DNA from: Clarkia xantiana subsp. parviflora
Taxonomy: Eukaryota; Streptophyta; Magnoliopsida; Myrtales; Onagraceae
DNA: 64,000 nt
NCBI GenBank assembly: GCA_036873135.1
Contig: JAPTYO010000008.1
Span: forward strand, 25,273,001 to 25,337,000
Direction: 5' to 3'
The position numbers were made by a program, and so were the translations under genes. Shown here piece after piece: positions 32,820 to 43,854 of the stretch (its first letter is position 1; the number at the start of each line of letters is the position of its first letter). The notes below the pieces were generated by a model. It was not told the DNA's origin. It did no database searches and was given only the letters and a program-made list of their open reading frames with translations.

Positions 32820-33550
32820 CTGAGTATCTGTCAAGCTCTACTTGACTTGATTATTATTTGTTAAGCTTGAACTCAGTCGAGCTATAATTTTGAAACTCGA
32901 ACTCGACTCAAATCCAAAGTCGACATATATAATCGAGTCCGGCTCGACTCGGTGTTAACTAATTATATATCCAATAAATAACCATTTCTAATAACTACAA
33001 AAATCAAGCTGAGCTTGACTCGACTCGACTAAACTCGAACTCAATTGAATTTTATAATTGAGGCAAAAGAAAATTGATTTATATAATAATTAATTAGTTT
33101 TTTTTTTGCCAAAATAAGAATAATAAATAAGTATTAAATAAGAATAATAATAAGAATCAAGCTCGACTCAACTTATAAACTCGAAACTCATTTATTTATA
33201 TATAATCGAGTCCAGCTCGACTCAGTGTTAACTAATTATATATCCAATAAATAACCATTTCTAATAACTATAAAAATCGAACTTAATTGAATTTTATGAT
33301 TGAGGCAAAAGAAAATTGATTTATATAATAATTAATTAGTTTTTTTTTTTTGCCAAAATAAGAATAATAAATAAGTATTAAATAAGAATAATAATAAGAA
33401 TCAAGCTCGACTCAACTTATAAACTCGAAACTCATTTAGACTCGCGAGTAATACGAGCCGAGTATTATCAAGCTCGAGCTCAACTCAACATACAGAAAGA
33501 CCCGGCTTGAATTTTTTTGAGTCAAAAAATTGAATTTTGATCGAGTCGAT
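32820..33550. repeat. CTCGA-rich repeat with an internal tandem duplication
   Basis: The block is full of ACTCGA/TCGAGT motifs of the kind seen near ends of plant MITEs. A unit of about 240 bp (ATAATCGAGTCC ... AAACTCGAAACTC) is present twice, at about 32930-33193 and 33206-33432, nearly identical apart from a short deletion in the second copy. I could not define ends or a target duplication. Confidence 0.65.
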
Positions 33551-33797
33551 CCGGAGTAGCTTAACTCGTTTATACACCTACCTATATACAATACATAAGA
33601 AAATCAAATTAATAAAGTTGCAAGTTCTAACCACCGCCAAGAGCCACAATAAAGCACACATTACAAATACCCATCAGTCTGCTCAATCTTGGGAAGCAAG
33701 CAATCACCGGCCACAATTCACCCAAACCCAGTTTTGTTTCATATTTAACACCAATGTTAAAACTTGCAAACCAATCAAACAAACACTGTGAAAACTA

Positions 33798-35601
33798 CTA
33801 ATACGAGTTCTTTGTGGTGGCCTTGAGGCCATTTTTAACGACACCGTTGGATAGAGATGAAGCGGGATTAATGGCTTTCCTTATCTTGAAGACATTCCAA
33901 GCAGTACCTGCACAATGCCCTGCTGTTGCCAATACATCCCCCGTCGCTTCTCCAGCATTCTCCCCAAACCTATTTTCGTTCATCAACAACAACACGTTAC
34001 AACATGACAAAGGATATCGATGGTCTCAACACGATGTGTGTTGATAGTTGTACCTGTTGCTGACCATTGTTGTTGCAGCTTTAGAGGTAGCTGTCAGTGC
34101 TTGCTTCTCTGCAGCCTCAGCTGCATCTAATACTCTATCTGCACACACACAAAATCAGCAAAGTCTCATATAGTTGAGTAGGGCTGGCAATTCGTAATGT
34201 ATATGAAAAAAAGTTAATATCTTATTTTATGAAAAGTTCCAAACTTCACTTGTAACAACAGTTCAACATGGTTAGTGCAGCACCACATATTATATGCGTA
34301 CCTGGACATGGTTAATTGATTTTGTTTAAACGTATGTAGACACAAAAAAACATGACATTATTTATGCCGTTCAGTCTGAGTTGATATATAACAACTAATT
34401 AAATTTTAACACTGTCTGATCACTCATTAGATGTTATATACCAACCTAGCTTGTATCAGTATCATACTGAATTTGTTACAATACTTACTGATTGCGTCTA
34501 AAGATGCCAAGAGCACCTCTCCCGGGACCATGGCTAGGAACGATTTTCCAGCTTGCGACTTCACAATTGGTGCTATTACGGACCCAGTAGCAAACTGTAC
34601 ACCGTCAAGCATCTTCTTGCTGATCTTCTCCGTCATCTTTGACACCTTTCTTACACTACAAGCAACAAAAGGCATCACTACCTTCATACAACAATTCGAC
34701 CAAACTTAGGCCACATTCAAGGACTGCTTATCTTTTAAGTTTTGGATGAGTTTGCAGAATTTCATCCAGACTGTGAAATGGAAATAACCCAAATCCTTTT
34801 ATAATATCATATATAGCAAATTACCGTTTAAGGCTTCTATTCACAGCAGTCTTCTTCCGAGCATCATCACCACTTCCACTGCTGTAACCACTGCTGTTCT
34901 TTGAAGAAGCTCGAGTCATGATCATTTCTCCACCCTGATAAACCTAAATTTCAACAGACACTAACAACCATTCATGATCATACCAAAACAAAAACTTCAG
35001 CTAGATCCAAAATTATATTTTTATCAAAATTGAAAACCTGATTACTGTATGCATTGCTGCATTTAAAAATGCCTTTTACAATCTGACCAGTCCCTCCTGC
35101 AATAGCTCTGGCCAAGACATTGTTGTAATCTTCAATCTTCGGAGCAAACTCCTTCCAGTTGATTCGATTTCCATTGTTCTTAAAAGGTGGTAAAGTGGAG
35201 AAGCAAGACCGCTCTTTCAGTAACCCATCAAGAACTTCAAGTTGATTCAAGAACTGCTCAGAGAAAGCCACTCCATAGCTCAACAGGTCACCGTGCTTCA
35301 CAGGGAGGGAGAAGAGATAGTGTAAGGAATCCAACTTGATCACAGGCTCGTCCTTGGCAAGCGGCCATTGGAGGTCGGGTCCCACCTTGATGACAGTCAC
35401 CAGAGACACGTTCTCATCAACTATTGTGCTGAGGGTGAACTGTCCACCATTGCAGAGTTCCAGAGCTTCTCCCTGATCCATCAGGTGGACTGTGCATGAC
35501 GGGATTTGCAGCAAAATATCTTCTCTGGTTGTTTTGGTTTCTGGGTCTCGTTTGGTTGGTCGGTCGGAGTCATAACCGCTGCTTCCTCCACAACACCCCA
35601 T
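33798..35601 (-). CDS. Senescence/dehydration-associated protein, ERD7-like (five exons)
   Basis: Spliced exons on the minus strand: 35601-35038, 34934-34825, 34655-34489, 34138-34054 and 33969-33798, all with GT-AG borders, giving an open frame of 365 codons. The N half ([20 protein letters not shown] ... [20 protein letters not shown]) and the C half, with repeated small helical segments ([58 protein letters not shown]), match the plant senescence domain family (PF06911) that includes ERD7 and is related to animal spartin. Relatives are induced by drought, cold and senescence and associate with membranes or lipid droplets. The start MGCCGGSS fits N-myristoylation at Gly2 and palmitoylation at Cys3/4, suggesting membrane anchoring; that is inference. 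Length is near that of the shorter plant members. Confidence 0.9.
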
Positions 35602-36440
35602 CTTCTTGAAAAATCACTTATTTGGCTGTTTAAGGTTTCTGGGTTGGGAATGATGAAATTTGTAGAGAGAATAAAAGGAGGGGATGGCTTACAGAGAATG
35701 TTGTTCTTCAATTTGATTCCAAAATGTGAACTTTATTCTGTTCACATTTTGAAATATTTTGCCTCTATAAAGTTGATGACTTTCGGTTTCAGTGGAGGCC
35801 AAAAACAAGGCATCAATATATAGTTATATACTACAATGTATTTTTTTTAAAAAAACATGGCCAATTTTTTATTTTTTTTTTTTTAAATGAGGGTGGTTTA
35901 GAGTGTTTTTATTTTTTTTTAACGAGGGTGGTTTAGAGTGTTACGTTCCTCCATGGTGGCAACACCAAGTTTTTAGATCTTCGTGATTCTGTACCATTCT
36001 TGTTACTGACGAAATGTAAAACATTGGCTCTCATCAAGAAGAATCAGATTCACGCAGCACTAATTGCAGCACAAAAGCATCATGTTATTAAACAAACTGG
36101 ACAGCAACCAAACCAAAAGGATTCCACTCTCTTGTAAATGTAATAGAGTACCCTTTCCACCATTCAGACACAGAGGCTGTTGTAATAACAATAATAATAA
36201 ATATAAAATAAAATAAAATAAAAAACTGATCTTTTTTGCTGCATAATCAGTCTCTCATTAATCTAATAGAAGTAAGAACAAAAGGTACCCAGCCAAATTT
36301 GGAACTAAATTCTAATCTTTTCAGCTTTTACATGGTGCATATGTTTCTGTTTTCCTTATGATATCAGAATTTCATTGCAGTACTACGATCTACTTAAAAA
36401 ACCGATTGAAAAAGCGGCAAAGCAAGAAGCAGAAAAATTA
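35602..36440. other. Upstream region of the ERD7-like gene and intergenic DNA
   Basis: On the minus strand this is the promoter side of the ERD7-like gene. A T-rich stretch carries a direct repeat (GAGGGTGGTTTAGAGTGTT at about 35889 and 35923). I see no gene. Confidence 0.5.
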
Positions 36441-36467
36441 AATTTCATATAATACAAAATTGCATTC

Positions 36468-37960
36468 CTACAGGTTTCTGAAATTGATCGAACAGAGCAG
36501 CTCTAGCAATGATTTAGCAGCACATACAACACAGCAAACTAGACAGCATTGGCAAGCGATTTGGAACCTAATATCAGTCAGTAACTGCAGTAACTTGATC
36601 ACAAACCTCACATCTTTCTTGTTCTTGTCTCCAGTGTAGTAATGAAGAAGAACTCCAGCAACAACACTCACATTCAAGCTCTCCACAGTCCACACCAAGA
36701 AAGATAGGAATTCCTCCTCCACTTCATCACCACCTGCACTCACATCCACTGGAATATTAGCCGGAATACGAATCAAGTCAGTACATGATCTCTCCGCCAA
36801 CAGCCTCAGCCCTGTGCCTACACTCCCCATAACAATAACTGTGGCCCACCAGTTGGGGACCTCACTCAAAGGTAGCGATCTTGAAGAAACAGACCCTCCA
36901 AGAACACGCCATCTGTTCTCTGTATAGGAACTGCATCATGTTCTTGCAGTATCTATGCTCCATTAACTCCTTGAGCGACCTAGCACTTGCCTAGATCACC
37001 ACTCCACTCAATGGAGCCGAGTTCCTTGCACACAACACAATTCCTGAAGCTCCGAAGAAGTATGCGGATCTGCTCACAAATTATGAGGATCAGTCACCTC
37101 ATCCAATGCAATCCAAACCAAAGATCATCATCATCTTTGGGTTCTAATGCATGTATCCAACACTAACCCTTGGTGAGGGCGGTTATCCACCAACATGTTT
37201 AAATCATGCTTTGGTGCTTCCTTAATCGTTATCCGATTTTCTCAGTTACCCTCAAAACTCTCTCAAACCCTTTCTTGTCTTTCTTCTTCTTCTTCTTCTT
37301 CTTCTTCTTGCTACTACTCAAATCTAGTCCCTCTTGGAGATAAAGTCCATACAACTCTCTTCTCCCTGAAGACAATGCAGCCAGTACAGGGCCCGTGGCT
37401 CCCTTCATCTTCGTTTTACCCCCAAGTGTCTCACTCCCTCCCTCTATTGAATCTTGCCTTAATTCTGTCCCACCTTCTTCAATCTCCAAACCATCTCTCT
37501 CCCTACATTTTGAATTCTCAATTCTAGTCTCCATGTCGTGAAAGGGTTTCGAAGGTGGCTCCATCCGAAACCTCTTCGCCAATTCCTGCCACGAAGAAGA
37601 ACCTGTCACTTTACCAGATTCTCTATTCGCCTCTTTAGGTTCCTGAGCTTCATCTAATTCTAACCAAGGCAGAGCTTTTCCACTTCTCACCCTTTCCTGA
37701 GAACTAGAACTAGAAAAAATTCAGGCCTTTAGTCCCATGGAATTATGCTGATCTGGGTTCTTAATTGCTGAAATCCTTGACTTAACTCCATTGTAGAGAA
37801 AGGCTTGACGCAGAATCGGACGAGAAGGAGAAAGGTTTCGCCTTTGATAGCAAAGCAGAAGTACTAGATGATAGAGATGTTCTGACGGCGGCTCTGACGA
37901 GACGTACGTAGATGAGCCGCGTTATATCCGGTCGGTTCGTTACAGTCAGACCAGTCGTAG
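36468..37960 (-). pseudogene. SpoU-family RNA 2'-O-ribose methyltransferase pseudogene (probably processed)
   Basis: On the minus strand the order is an N-terminal targeting-like segment (RLIYVRLVRAAVRTSLSSST), a linker, SSWQELAKRF, RRELYGLYLQEGLDLS, a Lys-rich run ending DKKGFERVLR, then MLVDNRPHQGLVLD, WIALDEVTDPHNL, CKNMMQFLY, GSVGTGLRLLAERSCTDLIRIP and VESLNVSVVAGVLLHY. These are SpoU/TrmH methyltransferase motifs in the order of the plant MRM1-like protein (Arabidopsis AT2G19870 type). Family members methylate ribose in organellar rRNA or tRNA. The sequence crosses at least four frame changes and several stops and shows no introns over 1.4 kb, so I read it as a processed pseudogene. Confidence 0.8.
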
Positions 37961-37975
37961 GTTCGCGACAAAGCA

Positions 37976-38146
37976 ATGGGCTGTCGTTCTTACTCTGCTC
38001 CATATCCAACTCCAGATCCAGACGCTCCTCCGCCACCTCCCGCCACCGCTCCATGGCCACAGTCGGGCTACTCCCTCACCGTCTTCAACCGCATCGCCTC
38101 CAAGGCACAGGCCCTCGTCGACATGGGCGCGAAGGGTTTAGGGTAG
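37976..38146 (+). CDS. Short proline-rich ORF of unknown nature
   Basis: This 56-codon frame opposite the pseudogene's 5' end begins MGCRSYSAPYPTPDPDAPPP and ends NRIASKAQALVDMGAKGLG. It does not look like low-complexity translation in its second half, and codon use is GC-rich unlike its surroundings. It could be the first exon of a lost gene or chance. I do not recognise it. Confidence 0.2.
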   Translation: MGCRSYSAPYPTPDPDAPPPPPATAPWPQSGYSLTVFNRIASKAQALVDMGAKGLG

Positions 38147-38478
38147 CTCAAAAATAGAAACAAATATTGTTAATATTAATATTGATATATATGTATATAT
38201 AATATATATTATATATCTCAATAACAGAAAGGAATATATATGAATAATGTCCATCCAACAAGAAAATATATATCATTATCCATATTTAAGCGACAACGAT
38301 ATATTAATTATAATTGTACGGCGGAATATATTTTATTAGATAAAGAACAAGATATTGTAGCTGTGTATATATATGGTTTATTGTATAACATAGATATAAT
38401 TTTTGGAGACGACGGGAGAGTTGGACAGAACATAAGTTATATAAGCTGGCTGCTGTTGCACAAAGAACAGGGACGATA

Positions 38479-40156
38479 ATGGTTCCTCTCCTAAATGAGG
38501 TTAGTGATGCTCTGCTTCTTCGATCGCTTAATTGTTCAACAATCGTCAGTCTGACAAACAACATCGTAATCACATCTTTGAATCATATATCTACCAGCTT
38601 TTTATGTAGTTTTTTTGAGCAAATACCAGCTGTTTATGTTAAAACAGCACCTTTTACTTGAAAAAACACACACTTTTAATTAAAAACAGGCGTTGGTTGA
38701 ACCAGTGTTGTCAAAGGCGAGCGCCTCGGCGCCTGAGGCGAAATCCGGCCTCCCCACCTCAGACCTGTCTAGGGCGGCTACCTTTCCTGAGGCGCTCGCC
38801 TAATAGCGCCTCAACTGTGAGGCGTTGAGGCATCAAGGCGCTCGCCTCCGTCGCCTTGATGGATTTTGGGTCTTTATTTGAACACTAGGAGCGTAGGTGG
38901 ACAGATATGTCATAGTATGGCCATGGAAGAAGAAAAAAAAGCAGACTTGCACTCTTAGAAGAAGAAACATTGAAAAAAGTGGCTGCAGGTTTGCAGCTAG
39001 GCTATGTTAATGCCTAATGGTGGCTGCAGCAGCAGCTAGGGTTTTTGTTTATAAAGTTATAATAAATTGAAAAAAGGTCCCTAGGTTTATGGTGGCTGCC
39101 AGGTTGGTCTAAAAGAGCTAGGGTTTTTAATTATAAGTTTTTAAAAAATTGCAAAAAGGTCCCTAAACTTATATTAGTAATTAAATAGTTCCCAAACTTG
39201 CTATTTCATCTATAATGTGGCCCATAATAGTATTTTTAGGACTTATAAAAGTTTAGAATAAAAAAAATACAAAAAAAAGTCCTAATTTTCTTAAGTATTA
39301 TATATTGTATTTCTATAGATGTTATGCTTATCTCAAGTAGGTCGCCTTTTTCAATGAGGCGAGCGCCTCGTTGTCGCCTCAAATTTGAGGCGATATTTGG
39401 CCTCGTCGCCTCATGTCGCCTTTCGCATTTGACAACATTGGGTTGAACTGGTGTTTTTAATTAAAAGTTTGTGTTTTTAAGTAAAAGGTGCTGTTTTTAA
39501 GCTGAAAAACACCTTTAACAACTGTGCATTTTTTGCAGAAATTATGGACACCCAATGAGGATTATAATCTAATGCTGGACTTAGCGAGAAACATGCAAGT
39601 ACGGCCAATCTTGTGGAACAACATCATTCGTGAATTTCCTCACAGATCACCGGTGGAGGTGTTGAAGCGAATAAACTATTGCCTTCTAGACATTCAAAGA
39701 GAGCTACTAGAGCAAGCAGTTCAACTCTCGGCACAAGCTGTTGTTTCGCCATCGAATCTCTATCACTTTTCCTCTTCTTCTTGTTCAAAGCCCAATAAAA
39801 AATTACAGAGACAACAATCACCTTCTCGTAAGAAGAGAAGCGAACCGGTTCCATGGTTGAAAGAAGATCATTACATGTTTCTACAAGGAATCGCAGCACA
39901 TGGTTGGGGTAACTGGAAGACCATACAAGCAAATTTCTTGCCCAACAAGACTGTAGCACAAATCACAAGTCACGGCCAAAAGTATCGGAAAAAGACGACA
40001 AATAAGAGATGTAAAAATAACAGAATTGAAGATGATGCTGTTACTTTTGACGATACCTCCGATAATAAAGTATCATGTTTAATGACATCCTTAGCAAGAG
40101 ACGATTTGTTAGAGTATCAATTACGTACAGACGATTTGTTAGAGTTGCGTATGTAG
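38479..40156 (+). CDS. Divergent DIVARICATA-type MYB transcription factor (first exon inferred)
   Basis: The main exon (39539-40156) follows an acceptor TTTTTTGCAG and encodes two MYB/SANT repeats. Repeat 1 is KLWTPNEDYNLMLDLARNMQ with IIREFPHRSPVEVLKR. Repeat 2 is PWLKEDHYMFLQGIAAHGWG with NWKTIQANFLPNKTVAQ and SHGQKYRKK. This is the layout of DIVARICATA/I-box MYBs, DNA-binding regulators usually marked by SHAQKYF; here it is SHGQKYR, and WTEEEH became WLKEDH. The exon has no ATG before repeat 1. A short in-phase first exon ATG 38479 to a GTTAGT donor at 38500 fits, giving an intron (38500-39538) that holds nested transposons. The tail has a repeated DDLLE(Y/L) motif. DNA-binding relatives use repeat 2; the changes here may alter binding or mark early decay. 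Confidence 0.65.
38640..39502. repeat. Fold-back MITE split by a hAT element
   Basis: The left arm (AACAGCACCTTTTACTTG, CTTTTAATTAAAAACAGG) at 38642-38690 and right arm (AATTAAAAGTTTGTGTTT, AAGTAAAAGGTGCTGTT) at 39455-39497 are inverted copies. They would be nearly adjacent if the 738-bp hAT element between them were removed. Ends and target duplication not determined. Confidence 0.6.
38703..39440. mobile_element. Non-autonomous hAT-type element, 738 bp, 8-bp target duplication GGTTGAAC
   Basis: It starts CAGTGTTGTCAAAGGCGAG and ends CGCATTTGACAACATTG, inverted repeats with one mismatch over 13 bases. GGTTGAAC flanks both sides exactly (38695-38702 and 39441-39448). Both subterminal regions are filled with GAGGCG/CGCCTC palindromes. 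No transposase. Confidence 0.9.
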
Positions 40157-40217
40157 TGTGCCTAGTGATATGTTTTTTAATTTTAGGAGTTTTTATGCTT
40201 TATATATTTTATAGATA

Positions 40218-40245
40218 CTAGTTATTAACGCGTGCGTTGCACGCG
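40218..40245 (-). mobile_element. 3' end signature of a minus-strand Helitron
   Basis: On the minus strand, a hairpin CGCGTGC-AAC-GCACGCG is followed by TTAATAA and CTAG, then T: the hairpin plus CTRR end of Helitrons, inserted before T. The hairpin core matches that of the Helitron ending at 57292. The rest of the element would extend right but is cut by the retrotransposon at 40389; I did not find its 5' TC end. Confidence 0.5.
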
Positions 40246-40388
40246 TATCGGTCGTTTAAATTTCAAGATATATAATTTATCTTAAACTTTCTAATATGAT
40301 GATATTTAATTAATACATGGGCAACTTGAGGGGCTGGGAGAAAAAAAGAACGACACAATGTAATTCACAACGAAAAAAATAGAAAGAT

Positions 40389-41126
40389 TGATGGGTTCCG
40401 ATGTAATCGTTAGCCCCGTTAACAGTCAATAGACGGCGAGTAAGTCCAGTGGGCCTCGTGAAAGGCCTAAAAGGCCTAGAAGCCCAGTATGAAGATTCCC
40501 GACGAGATCGGTCCCGATAAATGAGTTGAGCGCTCCCGACAAGAAGCCTCTGAGTAGGCCCCGATATGCCTTTGAGAAGGCCCCGATAATAAAGCCCCGA
40601 GGAAGCTGGACCTGTCTCGTGAGACAAGGGGTCCTGGGTGGTGACCTGGAATAAGATAACTCTGGAGTTCCCGATATGAATTGGGACTTGTGATCAGAGG
40701 ATAAGACCAAGAAACCCGCCTACTAGATAGAGTAGTGGGGAAACGGTTGAGATACAGATAACCTCCCCCGAGATACGCAGGGCGTGCCCGAGATACGCGG
40801 AACGTGGGCGAGATACGCGGATCGTGGGGCGAGATACACGGAATCCCGAACGAGATATACGGAATCGTGGGTAAAACTGCCAGGCGCAGTTACAGGTAAC
40901 TGAGTAACTTCCCCTCCTATATAAAGGAGGAAGTTACCTCAGAAAACACACATTCTAATACGAGCTTAGATTACTGTTTACCACCCCATCGTTCATACAC
41001 TCATTTAGGCATCGGAGAGGGATTTTGGGTCACCACCCAGGTCATCCCATTTTGCAGGATTACGCGGAGCCCAGGAGTTCAAGCTTTCCGTCAAGGACGT
41101 AACGGAGCTTCGACTGTGATCCAACA
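40389..41126 (+). repeat. 5' LTR of the full-length Tat element
   Basis: Runs TGATGGGTTCC to GATCCAACA. The TATA box TATATAAAG lies in a hairpin at 40904-40937. Upstream are five GAGATA(C/T)(G/A)CGGA-type direct repeats at 40769-40866. GGCATCGGAGAGGG marks R-U5. Confidence 0.95.
40904..40937 (+). promoter_or_regulatory. LTR core promoter: TATA box inside a palindrome
   Basis: GTAACTTCCCCTCCT, then ATATA, then AAGGAGGAAGTTAC form an inverted repeat of about 13 bp centred on the TATA box. The same unit is in the 3' LTR at 51744-51777, and unrelated LTRs in this window show the same design. Confidence 0.7.
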
Positions 41127-41149
41127 TTGGCGACGTCTGTGGGAATCTT
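41127..41149 (+). other. Primer-binding site
   Basis: TTGGCGACGTCTGTGGGAA directly follows the LTR; relatives have TGGCGCCGTCTGTGGGAA. One changed base (GCGAC for GCGCC) lies in the pairing region. Confidence 0.8.
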
Positions 41150-41180
41150 ACGAAAAGCCAAAATAGTTTCTACTAGATCG

Positions 41181-42885
41181 ATGGCTGGTGGTGGCAAGAA
41201 GAAGCAAGTCCAGGCCGGCAGTTCTCGCCCTGCTGGAACTGTGAATTCCCCGTTGCTGGAGCATGCTGCTGAACAAGGTGAGCACCCTGCTGTTTCTCAA
41301 ACAGGGGGGGCATCGTGGAGATTATGAGGTCTCAGTCCGAGACACAGCGGTGAACAGGGAGGATATCCCGCGAAGGGAGGTGGCTGCTCCTCCAAATCCG
41401 GTGGTGCACAGAGAAGAAATCCCTCGGAGGGAGGTAGGTGCTTCCTCAAACTCGGAATTGGCCAAAGCAGTAGCAGATGCTATGCCTATGTTCCTGGCGG
41501 CCATGAAGGCTCTGCTGGACAAAAGAGAGGCTGCCAGGAGGGCAGATGAGTTACCTCCATGGGAAGAGTTGCATCCACCTCCTCCGAGGGAGGTTCAAGA
41601 AGAACAGGAGGTTCAGGAGGTTCAGCCCAGGAATAAGGGCAAGGAACCCGCGCACTCGGAGAAGTTCGTGGTTGACGGTCCCGGACCGGTATAGCACAGG
41701 ACCATTCCCCTGAATAGCCCTATCACCCCCGACTAGGTGGTGAAAATCGTCAACATCTGCATGGGCGATCAGAAGCATATGACATCGGAACTGAGGGACC
41801 GATCCACTCATCCTTTTGTTCCACGGCTGCTGGATACTGTCGCCCCGCCAGGGCTAGGCATCCCGACCATCAAGGAGTACGATGGTGAAGGAGACCCGGT
41901 CCGCCATGTTCAGAGGCATGTCCAGGCCTGTATGGGTAGGACCTCGAATGATGACCTCGTGTGTTCGCTGTTCCCGATCACCTTGGGAGAAAGGGCCATG
42001 ACATGGTTTTTCAGCCTACCGCCGGGAAGTATTACCTGCTGGGCCGATATGCACGACCGCTTCATCAAGCAATACCAAGGTCGTAGGCGTCTCTTGAAGA
42101 GCGTGAGGTCTTTGACCCAGGTGGTGCAGAGATCTGACGAGTCGTTGGCATATTATTACCAACGATTCACTGCTAGTGCCGCGAAGATTGATGAGGAGAT
42201 ATCGGAGGGAGAGACCATCTGCACTTTCCTTCGAAACCTGACTGCTACGTATGGCTCCGATCTGATGCACAATGTAGCCGCGAAGGCTGTGTGGAGCATG
42301 GAGGCCTTACAAGCAAGGGTGAAGCAGCAAATCGACGTGCAGGAGTCGAAGATTGCTGCCGGAGAGCTTGATCCTCCGAAGTCAGGAAGAGGAAAGCCAT
42401 CGTCCAAGCTGTCGGATGATCGCAAGGGGAGCGATAAATCGGAGGGAAGTAGGAGCCGTGGTCGCCCCGACAGAAGGGAGGACAAGCGTCCTCCGAGAAA
42501 GGATAACCGCGAGGGTCGTAACGTGCCCCTCAACAGTTCGATGACCTCCGTGCTAGCGGTGATGGATCGGCAGGGTCTCGCCCGATACCCCCCGAGGAAA
42601 GAAGGTGAGTTCTTGGGAGGACGCTCTGATCGTTACTGTCGGTACCATCGAGCCAATGGTCACGACACAGATAACTGTCGGGAGCTGAAGAAGGAGATAG
42701 AGAAGCTGATCCAGAAGGGGAAGCTTAAGGAGTTTGTCGGAAGGGGAAGGTGCCGATCCCGTTCCAAAACTCGGTCACGGTCTCGTTCCAAGTCCCGCGA
42801 CCGTTCCCCAAAGAAGAAGAAGGTTGAGCCGGAATCCTCCGGTGCCCGTAAGGAGAGGCGGGGAACCATTAACGTCATTCACTGA
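41181..42885 (+). pseudogene. Tat gag (capsid and zinc knuckle), disabled
   Basis: It starts at ATG 41181. A run of seven G at 41304-41310 shifts the frame, TAG stops follow at 41692-41694 and 41734-41736, and the capsid frame then stays open to TGA 42883-42885. Capsid motifs include PTIKEYDGEGDPVRHV and MTWFFSLPPGSITCWADMHD. A zinc-knuckle-like CRYHRANGHDTDNC and an Arg/Ser/Lys-rich basic tail follow. Gag packages element RNA. Both TAG stops are explained by CAG-to-TAG changes. Confidence 0.9.
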
Positions 42886-42888
42886 GGA

Positions 42889-43854
42889 ATGGCGGCGGTA
42901 GGTGATACCTCTACTTCTCGGGAGAATTATGCTTCCCGCATCTCTGCTGTTGTGGTGCTAGGCAAGAGGTCCAGGTCGTGGACTGTAAAGGAAGAAATGG
43001 TGATTTCTTTCTCAGCGGAGGATTTGATAGGCGTGGAGAGCCCTCACGACGACGCCTTAGTCGTGACCCTGGACGTGGACGGATTCGAGATGAAGCGGAT
43101 CCTGATACACGGAGGGAGCTCCTCCGACATTCTTTTCATGGACGCCCTGGAAGCCATGGGAAAGACGAAGAAGGACCTGACACAGGTAAACTTCCCGATG
43201 GTGGGATTCTCTGGTTCTACTTCCTATCCATTGGGGATGATTACCTTACCGGTGGAATTCGGTAGTGGCTGGAAGATGGAAAGGCGGAACGTGGATTTCG
43301 TCGTGGTAGAGTCTGTGGGGACGTATAACGCTATTATCGGGAGGACCACCATCAACTCTCTCATGGCAGTCGCCTCGACCGTCCACCAGAAGATGAAGTT
43401 CCCGACTGACAATGGAGTCGGAGAGGTCAAGGGTGACCAGGTGGCGTCAAGAAGGTGTTATGTTAACGCCACCCAAAGGAGAAGGAGGGAAGCCATGGCT
43501 GTCCTGCAGACTGATGCCGATCCTCGAGAGGAGTTCGGGCGTCCCGCCCCCATGGAGGATCTGAAAGAGGTTGAGATTGATGGACCTCAAAGGAAGGTGA
43601 AGATCGGGTCTGCTTTGTCGGAGGAAAGAGCCCGAGAATTTATCGAGCTCTTGAAGGAGTTTAAGGAGTTGTTTGCCTGGTCCCCGAGCGATATGCCAGG
43701 GATCAGCCCCGACGTGATAGTGCACGAGCTGAAGATTGATCCCGCGATCAAGCCTATCGCGCAGAAAAGGCGTCCGATGGGCGCGGATAAGAGGATCGTG
43801 ATCCGGCAGGAGGTGGGCAGGTTGCTCGACGCTGGATTCATCAAGGAGGTCTGA
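42889..43854 (+). pseudogene. Tat protease and start of RT, catalytic Asp lost
   Basis: The frame contains the protease-like region with ILIHGGSSSDILF, where the catalytic Asp (relatives read ILVDGGSS) is His. PLGMITLPVEFG and YNAIIGRTTINSL follow, then the RT entry MPGISPDVIVHELKIDP and VGRLLDAGFIKEV, ending at TGA 43852-43854. The stop between gag and protease and the one before RT both look like point mutations. Aspartic protease cleaves the polyprotein; this copy should be inactive. Confidence 0.9.

Noticed and set aside
38240..38479. 79-codon frame upstream of the MYB gene
   Set aside because: Tyr/Ile/Asn-rich translation of AT-rich DNA, no domain and no start context support.
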